In this document: positions 9,860-22,289 of the stretch, one piece after another
Layout of the letters: the number at the start of each line of letters is the position of its first letter
How positions within the stretch are numbered: position 1 is the first letter of the stretch
Assembly (NCBI GenBank): GCA_018894105.1
Contig: CM032126.1
Span: forward strand, 4,491,001 to 4,555,000
Direction of reading: 5' to 3'
DNA length: 64,000 nt
From: Jacaranda mimosifolia
Lineage: Eukaryota; Streptophyta; Magnoliopsida; Lamiales; Bignoniaceae
Translations under genes and position numbers: made by a program
The notes under the pieces: generated by a model
Databases searched by the model: none
What the model was told of the DNA's origin: nothing
The model's input: the letters and a program-made list of their open reading frames with translations, nothing else

Positions 9860-11880
9860 TGGGTTTGTTAGTGATAAAAAATGCGATTGTCCTATCTCTG
9901 GTTCCTATTATCAAACTCACAAATTTTGACAGTGCGTCGGCTCACTCATTCTCTGATCGGGGGACTTGCCTGAGGGTGAATTTCTTGAACTACTGCTGTA
10001 TTCTCTTCACCTCGGCTAAATACCTACTTATTATGGTCTCTTTAGCTTCAAAGTTTACTTTAACCTGTTCTGCCACTAGTTGGGAATCAGTGATGGCCGC
10101 CAACTAGTCGACCCCCAATCTATCGCCATCCTTATGCTAGCAAGGAGGGCCTCATATTCTGCTTCGTTGTTTGTTACAAGGTAGTCAAGTTTGATCGCGA
10201 AGTTGTATTTCTTGGCTTGTAGGGAGAGTAGGGAGATGCCTAGTCCTTATCCTAAGGAAGTCGCTGAACCATCTACATGCAATGTCCACAATAGGGAATC
10301 CTGGATGAGTTGGTCGGCAAGGTTGAATCTTTTAGTGACAAAGTTTGCTAACACTTGGGCTTTTATAGTAGTTTGGGGCTCAAAAGTAATGTCAAACTCC
10401 CTTAACTCGTCAATCTTCCCGATGTATTTAGTTTGGACAACACTTGTTTTAACGGTTAGTTTCTCAGGACCACAATGGAGTAAGATTGGAAGTAAGGTCT
10501 CAATTTCCTAGCAGCAGTTCCTAGAGCAAGGGCAAATTTTTCGATCTCTAGGTAGTTGTACTCTAGACCTTGTAATGCTTTGCTATTGTAGTAGACAGGT
10601 CGATATGTGCCTTTTATTGTTGAAACCAAAACTAAATTGATCGTGGCTGATGAGACTGCCAAATAAATATGCAGAAATTTTTCCAACCTTAGTTTGACTA
10701 ACATCAGGGGCATTGAAAGGTATTGCTTTAATTAGACCAAGGCCTAGTCGCATTGTTATGTCCATTGGAAAGCTGATTTTCTCACATTTCTAAGGACCTT
10801 GAAGAACGGTAAGCTTTTGTCGGCTAGTAGGGCAATAAATCGACCTAATGCTATGATTCTCTCAACCAGGCTCTGCACGTCCCTAATTGTTTGAGGAGGT
10901 GTAATATTGAGGATGGCTTGGATTTTCTACAGGTTTGCTTTGATACCTCTTTGGCTGACCATGTAGCCCAAAAAATTACCTCTTCCACACCGAAATGTAC
11001 TTGTTAGGGTTAAGCTTCATGCCAAATGCTCGTAATATTGAGAATGTATGGTTGAGGTTGGTTAAGTAATTTCTTTCTTTTTCTATTTAGACGATCATGT
11101 CATCGACATAGACCTCCATGGTCTTCCCAATTTTATTTTTGAAACATAAAGTTTACAAGCCTCTGATACGTTGTACTTGTATTTTTTAGCCTAAAAGGTA
11201 TGACCAGAAAACAATATACCTAGTTGGGGACGATAAAAGATGTCTTATCTCTGTCCTCGGGTGCCATAAAAATTTGGTAATAACCTTGGAATACATCCAT
11301 CATACTCAACAAATCACAAACTATGGTAGAATCTACTAATAAGTCTATATGAAGCAGGGAGTAAGGATCTTTAAGGCAAACTTTATTCAAATTGGTGAAA
11401 TCATTACACATTCGCGACTTTCCCTCATTTTTTGCGACAAGGACTATATTATAAAGCCAACTTGGATATTAAATTTCTACGATTTATCATGTCTCTAAAA
11501 GCTTGTCGACTTCCTCCTCGATGATCTGGCATCGTTTTGCATTGAAGGTTCTCATCTTCTGCTTCACTGGTTTGAATGAGGGGTCCATATTCAGGTGATG
11601 GACTATGACATTATGGTTGATTCCTTGGAGGTTGAAGGCCTTCCATGCAAAAACGTCAACATTTCTTCTGAAAAAATCGACCATGAGGCATTCCATGCTG
11701 CTGCCCATATAAGTGCCTATTCTGGTAGCCTTGTCAAGGTTCCTTGGTTCTAGCTTGATGGTTTTGAGCTCCCTGACAGGTTCAACCTTGGTCTTCTCCA
11801 GCTTCCGCTTCTTGCTCGTTTGTCCCTCTTCGAGTTCCACTACTAGGGCATCCCCCAAGGGTTTCAGTTTTAGTCAAGCT
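9860..11880 (-). pseudogene. reverse transcriptase / RNase H relic of gypsy element B
   Basis: On the minus strand the order is as expected for Ty3/gypsy pol. The entry region at 11858-11487 has VDVFAWKAFNLQGINHNVIV and MRTFNAKRCQIIEEEVDKLL. The fingers/palm at 11411-11220 has FTNLNKVCLKDPYSLLHID and MMDVFQGYYQIFMAPEDRDK. The connection at about 10713-10456 has RPVYYNSKALQGLEYNYLEI. RNase H at about 10290-10080 has LHVDGSATSL and NNEAEYEALL. The catalytic region around 11080-11110 is frame-broken. Many stops separate these blocks, so no enzyme can be made. Confidence 0.85.
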
Positions 11881-12004
11881 TTCTATTCCTTTACCTCGAT
11901 TGAAATTGTATAGCATCACCAGGCTTCCTTCATGTTGCATAGAAGCTTGCTCATCTTAGTGGAAGTAAAAAAATTTACCTTATATGATAGGTCGAGATAA
12001 TAGT

Positions 12005-12313
12005 TCAGAAGTTGTTCAATGTTGGTTGACCAATGATAGCGTTGCAAGCAAATGGTGCATCGACGATCAGGTAGTTAACCATGAGAGTTTTTTGCTGAGA
12101 GGCCTCTTCGAATGATGTGGATAGGTTTATAGATCCCTCGGGGATGATGTCTAACCCTCTAAATCCGACTAGCGGGGTGCAGACAGGCTTGAATTTTAAC
12201 TTGCCTATGTTTATTCTCTTCAAGGTCGATAGAAAAATAATGTTCGCATAGCTCCCATTGTCGATCAATGTCTTCATGACCTCAAAATTTGCTATTTCAA
12301 TAGATACTACCAA
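12005..12313 (-). pseudogene. aspartic protease domain of gypsy element B
   Basis: The open frame of 102 residues has LIDNGSYANII near its residue 16. In retroviral-type proteases this is DTGS/DNGSSAN, so Ser is replaced by Tyr after the catalytic loop. The later ACNAIIGQPTLNNF matches the family's 'YN.ILGRP.L' motif. It lies between gag (12350-13891) and reverse transcriptase (from 11880 down) in the correct order. It would release the mature proteins from the polyprotein. Confidence 0.8.
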
Positions 12314-12344
12314 GGGGCAATCTTACTTCTTGTTGGCCGTTTAA

Positions 12345-13891
12345 TATCGATATAATAGAGGTCTGCATTGGAGAAAGAGATCGGCTCCGCATTGGTCAAG
12401 AGCTGGAAGACTGTTTTGACCAAGGAAGATTTGATCGATTCCAGTCTCTATTGGTTTTGCCTTTTGGCTGATTTCAAATCCCCCTTGTTGGGCCTCCCGC
12501 AATAATGTCGATTACTCATCTGATGGGTGGGCAGGGATCGTAGGTAGGTTTTTTTTCTCATATTCTTTCCTCAGGCTAACCGACCTTTCTCTACGAGGAG
12601 GCTGGTCGGTTATGCTTGCTTTTTGTTGAACTCTCTCATTGACAAACTTTTTCAAATGGCCTTGTCCAATCTACCTTTCGATTTCGTTGTGGAGGTTGAA
12701 ATAATCCTCTGTGTCATGGCCTTTCTACTTATGGAAGTGGCAGAACTTTTTGAACCTCTTTATAGCTTCTGTCTCGATCAACTTCCTGGGTTTCATGAGG
12801 AGGTTGTTGTGCTGGATGGCAAACAGTACCTCCTTCCTTGTAGCATTGAGTGGAGTGTGGTTGTGAAAATGTTTGATTGGAGATTGATGACCATCTTCTG
12901 TTGACGGTCATCTTTTTCTTTGGCCTTTTTTTTGTCGGCATTAGGATTGCTATACTTGAGCTTATTCATATCTTCTTGAGCCAGGTACCTCTCTGCGAAG
13001 TTGAACAATTCTTCCATGGTTCTTGTTCGCTCCTTGACCGAGGCATTAGCGCAGTCTTTGTATTGAAGGCCATGGAAGAGCATGTCGATCAGAAATTCAA
13101 TCTGGGGGCTATTGATCTTTAGACCTTCACTATTAAACTTGGTGAAAAAATCACGAAGTGACTCTCCCTCATTCTATTTGACAGTAGGCAAATAGGTATT
13201 GGAGAGCTTTACCTTCCTCCGACTAGCAAACTAGTGAAGGAACTTGTCGCATAGCTGGTCGTCGGAGTAGATCGACGCCGGTTCCAACTTCACAAATTAA
13301 TCGAGCGTAGTTCCTTAGAATGTGGTAACTAGCATCTTGGTGTGGATGTACTCGTTGTGCCTATGTAGCTATATTATGTACTCAAATTGTAGTAGGTGAT
13401 CATTTGGGTTTGTCGAGCTATCATATCTAGGCAATCCAGTTGGAACTTTAGCGTTGACAGTGATTTACTCGTCGATCATCTCCTATATGAATGGCAACTC
13501 CCTTTCTCGATGAAAACATGGAGTGCCATCATATTGCGAGCTCCTCTCAGAGTCCCTTTTTGAAATTTCTTTGAGTTGTTGGTTCAACTGTTGCACTTGA
13601 AGGGAAACTTCTTTTGATTCCTCCTAATCTGCGTGAGTTAGGTTTCTATTTGTTTGAGGCCTCAGATGCTCGACCATTTCATGTTGCGAGGCTCAAGGGA
13701 TCGAACGCCATGATCCACAGAATCAACAACTTCTTCTCGATGGCTTTATCGGGCTTTTTCTCTTGGGAATTGCTTGGGACTATCTTCTCATCAAGTGGGT
13801 GGTCGCTTGGCCTCCAGTCAAGAGTGGGTTGAGAAATGGCACTAGCAACTGGCCCATGTTGGTTATTGTGCTGATTGAGAGCAGCTGACAA
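12345..13891 (-). pseudogene. gag relic of gypsy element B
   Basis: Minus-strand pieces include the N-terminal block at 13891-13679, then a capsid part with FVKLEPASIYSDDQLCDKFL (about 13240-13300) that closely matches the same words in element A. Next come FAERYLAQEDMNKLKYSN (about 12940-13000) and a zinc-knuckle remnant in which Tyr replaces the second Cys (HDTEDYFNLHNEIE, about 12680-12720). The gene ends at the VFQLLTNAEPISFSNADL stretch near 12345-12420. Stops and shifts break it into at least five frames. It is homologous to but clearly diverged from gag A. Confidence 0.8.
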
Positions 13892-14100
13892 TTGAGAAGA
13901 AATTTAGGCAAATATTTACACTTTTATCAACTGCATAAGTTGGGGCATGGTTAGTTACCACCTGCTTCGGCTGAGAGCTAGGTCCCACTACATTTGGTTC
14001 TTGAGCTCGAGGGGAGGGGTTGGGGATCTCTTGTTTTCCTCTATCTCAGATGCGGCTCGCCTAGTGTTAACCATTTTTCATAGTTGTAGACTTAGTATTT

Positions 14101-14118
14101 CCCACAAACACGCTAAAA
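14101..14118 (-). promoter_or_regulatory. primer-binding site of element B
   Basis: Read on the minus strand this is TTTTAGCGTGTTTGTGGG, a decayed form of the site after LTR A (TTTGGCGCTGTCTGTGGG). It lies directly inside the LTR end at 14119, which fixes the orientation of B. Confidence 0.7.
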
Positions 14119-14801
14119 TGATGAGGATGTAAACTGTTTGGGGATTATTGGGCTAAGGTCCAATCTAGTCGACCAGATAGCAGGTTGATAAAGGTGCTTG
14201 GTGAAGTGACGGGGTCAAGTCCTGCAGGCAATAGCAAACGTCAGGCTAGTCGAGGAGCCATCGTTTAAGGAACTTCGATACTTAAGTCAGTATAATCGAG
14301 TAGAAGATAGAGTAACAGAGTGATGTCTTTTGAATGATAAATGTCATACCTTGTTGAAGACTGACGTTAGGGTATTTACAGGCTTCCTAATGTGGTTGAT
14401 ATGTCTATGATGCCCTTGTTGCACAAGAGGGGCTCTTGTCCTTGCTTGGGGACCTTTAAGTCTTCTCCAGCCCATGTATTATTCTTGATGGTGCTGCCCC
14501 CAGCTATCTAGGATAAGGTGGTACATTGAACGTGCACACTACTCTGGCGCAGCAGAAAAAGGTAGTACTGTGGAGACATGCGCTATTAATGCAGAGACAT
14601 GCTGCCTGGCCGAGCAATTAATGTGGCTGAGAGGTTGTCGCCTAAATTTGACCTCTCTGTCCAGTGGGGTCGAAATTCGGTTGACAATGTGGCTGACCCA
14701 AAATTAGTTGGGCCTATCACGAGATTGGGTCGTCTGTGGCTTGATCGTTTGTGGCCTGATCGAGTGTTATTGGGTTCGGTCTGCTGGGTTATCCCATATC
14801 A
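14119..14801 (-). mobile_element. gypsy element B, 5' LTR
   Basis: On the minus strand the LTR begins TGATATGGGATAACCC and ends CCTCATCA. Inside are CTCGACTAGCCTGACGTTTGC and TACTGACTTAAGTATCG, which match the same family words in LTR A and the solo LTR. It is 683 bp against 876 bp in A, mostly because it lacks the 68-bp array. The left flank of A (CATGT) and the right flank of B (ATTTG) do not form a target duplication, so A plus B is not a single insertion. Confidence 0.8.
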
Positions 14802-14921
14802 ATTTGTACATAAAATCCATATTAGAATAGATGTATTCAAACATTTCGCATTTCAAAATATTAAAAATGATCATATTTCATATCCGTATTACATCATTTT
14901 TATTTTGCTGTATTCATGTCT

Positions 14922-17900
14922 CACTACAAGAAAAATAGGATTTAATGGCACTAAAAAGTGCCATTTAAATAATGTTATATTGACAATTTTATGTTTAATG
15001 GCATTTTTTTAAAATGCCATTTATAACGGTATAGCTAAAGGTATAATATCACTATTTTAATCATATTGTGGTATTAATAAAGTGCAACAAGAAACACATT
15101 AAATGACATTTTAAAATATCACAAAAAGTTCATTGAATGACATCTCAAAATATCACATTCTTTTGCTAAAGTGACATGGTAATATGCTACAAAAGATGCA
15201 TATAGTAACGTACTAAAATGCCACAGGAGGTTTATTTTGATGACATGTTAAAATGCCATGGAAACTATAATAAATGACATATTAAAATGCCAAAAAAATA
15301 TCATTGAATGACATATTAACATGCCATAAAAAATGCAAATATATGCTAAAATGCCATAAAAGATATTTTAAATGATATATAAACATGCCACAAAATTTTA
15401 TATTAGTGGCATGTCAAAATGCTGGCAAAAAAGGATTTAGCTAACACTTTGGACACAATATTTATAAATTGTTGCATTACAAAATGTCACCAAAAAATAC
15501 CTTTTGTGGCCTTTAACTTGTCAAAATATTTATTTTTAGTTACCCTAGTAGTGTCCCAAAAGAATTAATTTCTAACATTTCAAAGTGCCAAAAAAACGTA
15601 TAAAATGAACATTTTATAGCGCCACTTTAAACCTATAAATTAACTTCAAGCACTAATAGTATCTATTTATTTAATAGGCAAAAATTAAATTCTTTTAACA
15701 ATAAAATAACATAACAATCTTTATTGTTATAAACAATAATAATAAACATTTTATTAACCCAAAAAAAAATGGGGCAAAGGAGACATTTCAGATTAAATGA
15801 AATCATTAAATAAACATAAGTTCTTAGCAACATCACTTGTCAATAATATGTCTAAAGGTTGTAATCTACTAAATCTAGCAAAAATAAATAGCTCTATTAG
15901 AAGACTACAAACCAAAGGTACTTCAAATTCAATGCATATTCAAAAATCATCATAATCCAAAACTTGAAATGATATAACTTCGAAAAGCATTTGAATAATC
16001 TATAAAGTCAATAACCTACATCCTTTGAGATCTACACAAGTAGGACAATAGTATAAATACATAATCGTTATTATATAGGATTTGTAATTATATAAAGCAA
16101 TAAGATTAATATTTTACAAAACTTAAGAGATCGTCAATATAAACCACAAAAGCTTTTGGGCAAGCACGCGACTGTGGGTGCTGTGGTTGCTCTTGTATTG
16201 AACTGCACTCTCCCTTGAAAAAAAGAAACGTGTAAAGATAATGGATCTTATTAGTGGGAGAAGTTCATGGTGTATAACAAAGATGTTATGAATGATGAAT
16301 TCTATAATATTATTGCAATTATAACAAAGAAGTTCATGGTGTATCAAATATATTCACAAATTTTGCAATTATATAATATATATGTACATATTATTTATTC
16401 TATACTATTTCTTCCACAGTAACATCAATCCCAAGGCACAGAATGATATTACAAAAGAGAAGAGAAAAAAAATGTCAAATGAGGAGATTCATACCTTCGA
16501 GAAATAGTTTAAGTCTTCAAGTCTGAGTATGATTAAAATTTTACAAACACTTTGGATAAAAATTTATATTTTCTCTCCAACCTTATTTTTATCATTCCTC
16601 CAACAATTTGAATGGTCTCTTTCCAATATATACATATTTTTTATTTTGACTGAATTTATCAAATTACCATAATTGATGATTGAGCATAGGGAAAGGTGAA
16701 TCAAAATCTTATTAATTGTTATACACTTCTGTGTTAGAAAAGGATTAAAATGGAATGTTACAAATGATAATTTCACTACCTTAGTGTAATTAAATATATT
16801 TTGGCATTTTCTACAAAATGACAATGTAACATGGTATAAGTGTCATTTTTAATAACAATTGATGACAATTAGTTAAATGCCTTTTAAACCCATTTGTGTT
16901 GGCATGTTCAATCAAATGCACCATTTTATTTGACATTTATTAATTAAACATTACAAAATATTACCTTCAGTGTCATTTCTTAACAAATATCACAATGATT
17001 GTATTGTGTGTCATCGTGTTATAAAATGCCACCAAATGAATGTCACTAGATTATTTATGACATTTTTTTCAAATGACATTGATATGGGATGGCCCAAATA
17101 CTTTGGCCCAAACCAAGTTGGCCCAGAGACGCAGCACCAGGCCCAATCTTGCATCTGAAGCCCATAGGCGCAATCAACCTCAATTGATCTAGATCAACCT
17201 CTCTCTTGACTGTGCCTCCGTGATAGAACGGTGTCTGGTCGACACCGTATTGTACCCTGCCACCGCATTAAATGCACTGATGGGCATGCCCTTCGCATTA
17301 ATGGTGTATGCCACTCCCCCTCACTGCCTGACACAGCAGACGCCTCAATAGTGTACTGTCATGTCCTTGAAACCTGGAAAGACAGTTATCTTGAAAGATG
17401 TAGGGAGAGGTAATTACTAATCACCCCTTGCACAAGGATAAAGACAATTCCCCAAAAAGGGGAGAAGGTTATAAATACTCTCATTTTCAACCTTTCTAAG
17501 GTACGCACTCATACATACACAAAGCCCTTACTCCGCTACTCGATATCTCGTCGATCTATACTGACTTGAGCGTCGGAGGGCCTAAGTTGAGGGCTCTTCG
17601 GCTAGCCTAACGTTTGCTGTGATTGCAGGATTCACTCCATCTAAACAAGAATACAGATTAGTCAGGTCGAGTCCCATCTGAATTCGTAGTTGGATCAATA
17701 TCCAGCAAATTGAACCCTCATCAAACATTATAAATAACTATAAGTGACATTTTAAGAAAAAGAATTAGTGACACTAATTAAGTACATTTAAAATATATTT
17801 ATGGTGGCTTTTTTAATCAAATGTCGCCATTTTTTTGTTATTCATTAATCAAATGTCACTAAATATTATTTTATAGTGACATTCTTTTGTAATTGCCACC

Positions 17901-17975
17901 ACGTTACTTTTATGTGGCATTACTTTATAAAGTGTCGCTAAGTTAGTGCCACTAAAGGCCATCTTTCTTGTAGTG
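14922..17975. mobile_element. non-autonomous CACTA (En/Spm-type) element
   Basis: The left end is CACTACAAGAAAAATAGG and the right end, read in reverse complement, is CACTACAAGAAAGATGGC. The outer 12 bases are identical, and the TGGCACTAA word recurs a little further in on both sides. The flanks are TCT at 14919-14921 and TCT at 17976-17978, a perfect 3-bp target duplication as expected for CACTA elements. Both subterminal regions are packed with short direct and inverted copies of words like AATGCCA, TGACAT and TGCCATT, where CACTA transposase normally binds. I found no transposase. A gypsy solo LTR is nested inside (17080-17723), so the original element was about 2.4 kb. Confidence 0.92.
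17080..17723 (+). mobile_element. solo LTR of the gypsy A/B family
   Basis: The sequence runs from TGATATGGGATGGCCC to CCCTCATCA with no primer-binding site or internal region after it. Flanks are GACAT (17075-17079) and AACAT (17724-17728), a 5-bp target duplication with one change. It carries the family words TGACTTGAGCGTCGGAGGG (17562-17580) and GGCTAGCCTAACGTTTGC (about 17600), and a TATA box TATAAATA at 17470-17477. A solo LTR normally arises by recombination between the two LTRs of one element. It sits inside the CACTA element and is therefore younger than it. Confidence 0.9.
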
Positions 17976-17978
17976 TCT

Positions 17979-18438
17979 TACTACCAAAAAATATAATATT
18001 AGTGACAAAACAATAAGTGATAAAGTAAAAATTATCACTAATAACATGTATTGAGTAACAATAACTTTTATCTTGTCACTAATGATTAATTTTTAAATGA
18101 CAAGAATTTTTATCTTGTCACAACATGACTCAATAGTGACAAAAATAAATGTTTTAAGTTGCCACCATTAACAATTAATTACATCCCTATGCTGATCACT
18201 TAGTGACAATAAAAATTGTCACTATAATTTGTGACAAGATTTCGTTGTCACTATAGGAGTATCATTAATTGTTTATAGTGACAATTTTAACACTATTCTT
18301 GTTACTATTTAGTTTGTAAAAATAATTAAGGTGACAAAATTAATTTTTTTATCACCTAATATACATAATTAGTGACAACTTTTACATTATCACTTATTAT
18401 TTTGTCATCAATTTATATATATATATATATTTGTAGTG
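17979..18438. mobile_element. small CACTA-like non-autonomous element
   Basis: The left end TACTACCAAAAAATATAA pairs with the reverse complement of the right end, CACTACAAATATATATAT. The similarity goes on inward for about 65 bases: both arms contain GACAAAA-AATAAGTGATAA and GTCACTAAT or close variants. The body is made of ATTGTCACT / AGTGACAA words in both orientations. The flanks are TCT (17976-17978, shared with the CACTA element to the left) and TCG (18439-18441). It is about 460 bp with no coding capacity. Confidence 0.75.
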
Positions 18439-20890
18439 TCGGTATGTATATATATATATATATATATTCTTGTATAAAATTTTTGCATATCTTCTTGGAC
18501 CATGAGACGACGAGGGAGGAGGACAAGGAAAAGGGAAAGGAAAACGCGCATGCGTGCATCTGAATAAGTGGATGCAAGAGACCAGCATGTTCTTCCTAGC
18601 TTCATCTTGTTCCTAATTAGCTAAAGACAAAAATCCCTGAATAATTTTCTTTTGGGGAGTGATTGCTTGATATCCCACGTTGGTTTTGATAGAAAAATTG
18701 AAATAAATAACTTTAGAAAAATTTTAAAAAAAAATTGTTAAAAATGTAAGATAAAAAGGTAACAACGACAGTTGATGTGATATGTCTTAATTCACAAAAA
18801 TGTATTTGAATACAAAATAAAATTATAAAAAAAAGGATAAAATAAATTTTAAGGATAGGAGAATGAAATGAAAATATAATAACAACAACCAATGAAATGT
18901 ATTTTTTTCTAGAATAATTTTTTTAAAAATAATTATTAAATTAAAAAATATTTCAAAAAATAGAAATACAGGAAGACCACTCAAAAACAATCGCAATTTC
19001 ATTATTCAATAATAGTCACGAGACGGAACACCCACATGCAGTCCTGTTCACACCCAAGAAATAGACAGAAACACATTAATAAGGGTTTGTCTTTGTATAG
19101 AGAAAAAGAAACATAGGAAAAAGACACAACTGCATGCCCAGCTTGCATATGGACACTTACAATAGTCCACTCACAAACATACTATTCATCAACTATATCG
19201 ACTCAAATAACAGTAAATTTCAATTTTTTTTTTTAAATTATCCCTCAAATTTAGAGTTGAATTATAAATAATTCATCCTCATATTATTTTTATTTATTCA
19301 ATATTATCTTTCTGTAATTAATTTTAGTTATGAATCTAATTCTAATTAAGGATCAGAATGCACAGCATAATTATCACAAGTTTTCTTGTCAAATCGAAAA
19401 TAAAATTCTTTTTTGGTAGGTAATAACTGTGATATTTCCATGATGGGTAAGATATAAATTAATAATTGTACCTATGTATTCGCTTCCTTCCAAATGATAC
19501 TGTTTTGTCGGCTACGCATAAGTTGAGATTTCGTAGACTTTTGCTTGACTTGAAAAGTTCTTTTTCTTCGATATTTCTTCTTTGGAAAAAAAAAAAAATA
19601 TATATATATATATATCTAAATATATGCAGCAAAATATTTTGTTTCTCATTTTCCAAAATTAAAAATTCTGAGTTTATTTTTTAACATATACTAAGCAAAT
19701 TCAAGAAAGGTATCATCTCTTTCTTCTTAATGGTTTTAGGATAAATACAAATATCAATATAATTAGACGAAACCCACAATAAATGTTAGGCAATGGTTGC
19801 CTATGTTTTGGGGAATACAATCATTCTTCCAAAATATTAACAAACGCAACAACAATTTTAGAAGGGAATGCTCTCAAGATGCCTTTCAATATCTCTCAAA
19901 AAATAAAAATACCTCAATCCCTCGCAATCATATTTAATCATTACATATACATATATATTATATATTTTTATATCATAAATAGATATTAAAATTAATTTTT
20001 AATTATAAATTTCCCCCATTTATCATATAGAAAAGTAATTGATTTTTAAGAATTTCCCAAAATGCTCTTCGATATCCCAAAAACCCTTAACCTCCCACAA
20101 TATATATCCATTCATTATATATTCATATATATATATATATATATCTTATATTTTTTTTTTATTATAAATAGATATTTAAAGCTAATATTTAATTACATTT
20201 CTCTCAATTTATCAAATAAAAAATATTTAATTTAATATTTACAGTAAGATTTTCTTCTACCAAAACATAATCAAACAGCACTTCACTCCCTAAAATATTT
20301 TTTGGTTAGCATTCTTAACATAAAAAAAAAAGGTCTCATTATATTCTCTCAATTCACTGTTACATGCCCCCAATCTGATCCCAAAAATCTTTTTTCTTGG
20401 CTCTCGGAGAATAACGTTTGTAGCCATACAATAATTGGCTAAATGGGCCCAGAGAGTTTGATATTTGATGTTGTTGTTATTTATTTATTTTTTCAAAGAA
20501 AAAGTATTAATGGTAAAAAATTAAGTGATAGTATTATCAATATAAAATGATCAGAATATTAACTAATATTTTTTTTGTTGCTATGATAATAATTGTGATA
20601 ATTTTAATAATGATGAGACTTATGTAAAATATTATCACTATTGATATATAAATATTAGTGATATGAAATTATGTATAAAGTTGTTACTATAAATAATTAG
20701 TAATAGATATATGTGGCAATCTAATAATGACAATAAAGAATTAATTCACTATATTTGCACTGTAATATGCTGGTTATTAATAGTAACAATCTAGACATAA
20801 ATTTTATACTATGAAAATTTTAAAAATTATATTATAATAAAATAAATCGTTGTGGCACATTGTCCCTGTGTGCATAAAATTAAGTTACCA
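18439..20890. other. gene-free AT-rich DNA
   Basis: Apart from a diverged tandem pair at 19861-20250 and several (TA)n runs (18450-18467, 19597-19616, 20128-20145), I see nothing with gene structure. The small open frames here run through TA repeats. Confidence 0.6.
19861..20250 (+). repeat. diverged tandem pair of about 190 bp
   Basis: Two adjacent units share the order 'aatgctct...atatctc/atatccc', 'cctcaa/cctccc', a TA-rich stretch, 'ataaatagatatt', 'aattaca/aattata' and 'tttatca'. The second starts near 20050. No element ends are seen. Confidence 0.5.
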
Positions 20891-21270
20891 AAATATTGAT
20901 GCTAATTATATTATTAAATAATAAAGTAATGATAATTTTAAGAATAAGCATATTGAATAGCATACAATACCAGATATAATTGAAAATCAATAGTGTTATT
21001 GATAGTTCAAATTTGTAGCATTATTTAACTGATATTTTGAGTGTATAAAAGACTTTTTTGTATATATATATAGGATATAGAAGTATTGATGTTAATTATA
21101 TTGTAAAATAATAAACTAGCATAATTTTAACAATAAGCAGCACACTAAATATAATGAAATGTTAAGTATAATTAAAAATTAATGATATAATTAATAATTC
21201 AAAATTTAATGTAGAATCATGTAATTTCCATTTAAGTATGTAAAAGACCTTTAATTTTTTTTTTTATACA
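20891..21270 (+). repeat. tandem pair with 190-bp period
   Basis: The unit beginning AAATATTGATGCTAATTATA (20891) is repeated from AAGTATTGATGTTAATTATA (21081). Both continue with 'aataataaa', 'ataattttaa-aataagca', 'aatagtgtt/aatgatata' and end in 'gtataaaagac / gtaaaagacc'. It is a diverged duplication without coding potential. Confidence 0.7.
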
Positions 21271-21359
21271 ATACAAATAATAATTTTGATAATATTATCT
21301 AATATTTTACAACTCCTATTATTATTTTATCTTTTAGTGCTTGTAGCTTTTTAATTATC

Positions 21360-21525
21360 ATTTTAGATTTTTTATTCCATTTTCTATTTCAATTTAATGT
21401 ATATATGTCACGTGTATGTGAATTTTGATTAATTATTTTTATAAAAAAATTTAATATGCATATCATATATACATAAAATAAAATAAGAGATAAAACATAA
21501 ATTAGAATAGAGAATTTAAACAATT
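21360..21525. repeat. MITE-like short repeat, copy 1
   Basis: This copy matches 24190-24365. Both start with TTCYNTTTT-type words, contain 'aattatttttataaaaaaat' and 'catatatacata / catatattcata', and end with 'ATAAAACA...AGAATAGAG'. In the second copy the ends are inverted relative to each other (TTTCATTCTCC... against the reverse complement of ...AAAATGAAACATAA). This suggests a small foldback element. Confidence 0.5.
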
Positions 21526-21830
21526 GAATTACTACGTACCCAGAATTATGATGTGACGCAAGCAACTCGCGTCATTTATTTGATTACGACATGTGACGCA
21601 GTTTGAATTCAACTTCGCTTCATTTAGACTGGGAGAAAGCTAATTTTTTATCCAACCTCTTTTCCTGGTGTTTAATAATTAATATGGAAAGCTAATATGA
21701 TTGTGACAAAAGTTAATCATTATAATATTTGAAGGTTATTTAATTAATTAAAATCCTCTAATGATCGAGTTATCCAATCAGCTAGATGAAAAAAAGTACA
21801 AATAGTTGAAAATATAATACTACGGCTGTT

Positions 21831-22289
21831 TGTTTTCATTGTCAATCCCCATTTTCATTTTCGCTTCAAAATAAAAATAAAAAATTATCAAAATTTACAC
21901 CATTTTTTCATATATTTTTATTTTCAAAATATTATTTTTTACATTCTCTTTCCATTTTCATACATTTTTCAATCCCTATTATTACTTCTATATACTTTTT
22001 ACATTCTCAATACTTCTCAAACAATATTCACTACAAAACTATTATAAATTCAAATTATAACATTATTTTTCAAACAATTACACATCACATCATAAATTCA
22101 AATTAAAAAACTATACAATTTTTAATACAAAAAAATTCAACATCCAAATACGTCTCATTTTTACAAATATATAAACCTACAATTTTAAATAATACATTCA
22201 AACACAACTCATTTTAAAAAATATTTTTTTAATTAATTTTTCACTAAAAAAGAAAAATGACTTCAAAAAATGAAATCAAACGAGCCATA
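21831..22289. repeat. possible MITE with GGCTNGTTTG inverted ends
   Basis: The left end GGCTGTTTGTTTTCATT and the reverse complement of the right end, GGCTCGTTTGATTTCATT, agree well. The interior is AT-rich and non-coding. I could not find a convincing target duplication, so the class is open. A shorter related stretch occurs at about 23727-23780. Confidence 0.5.
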
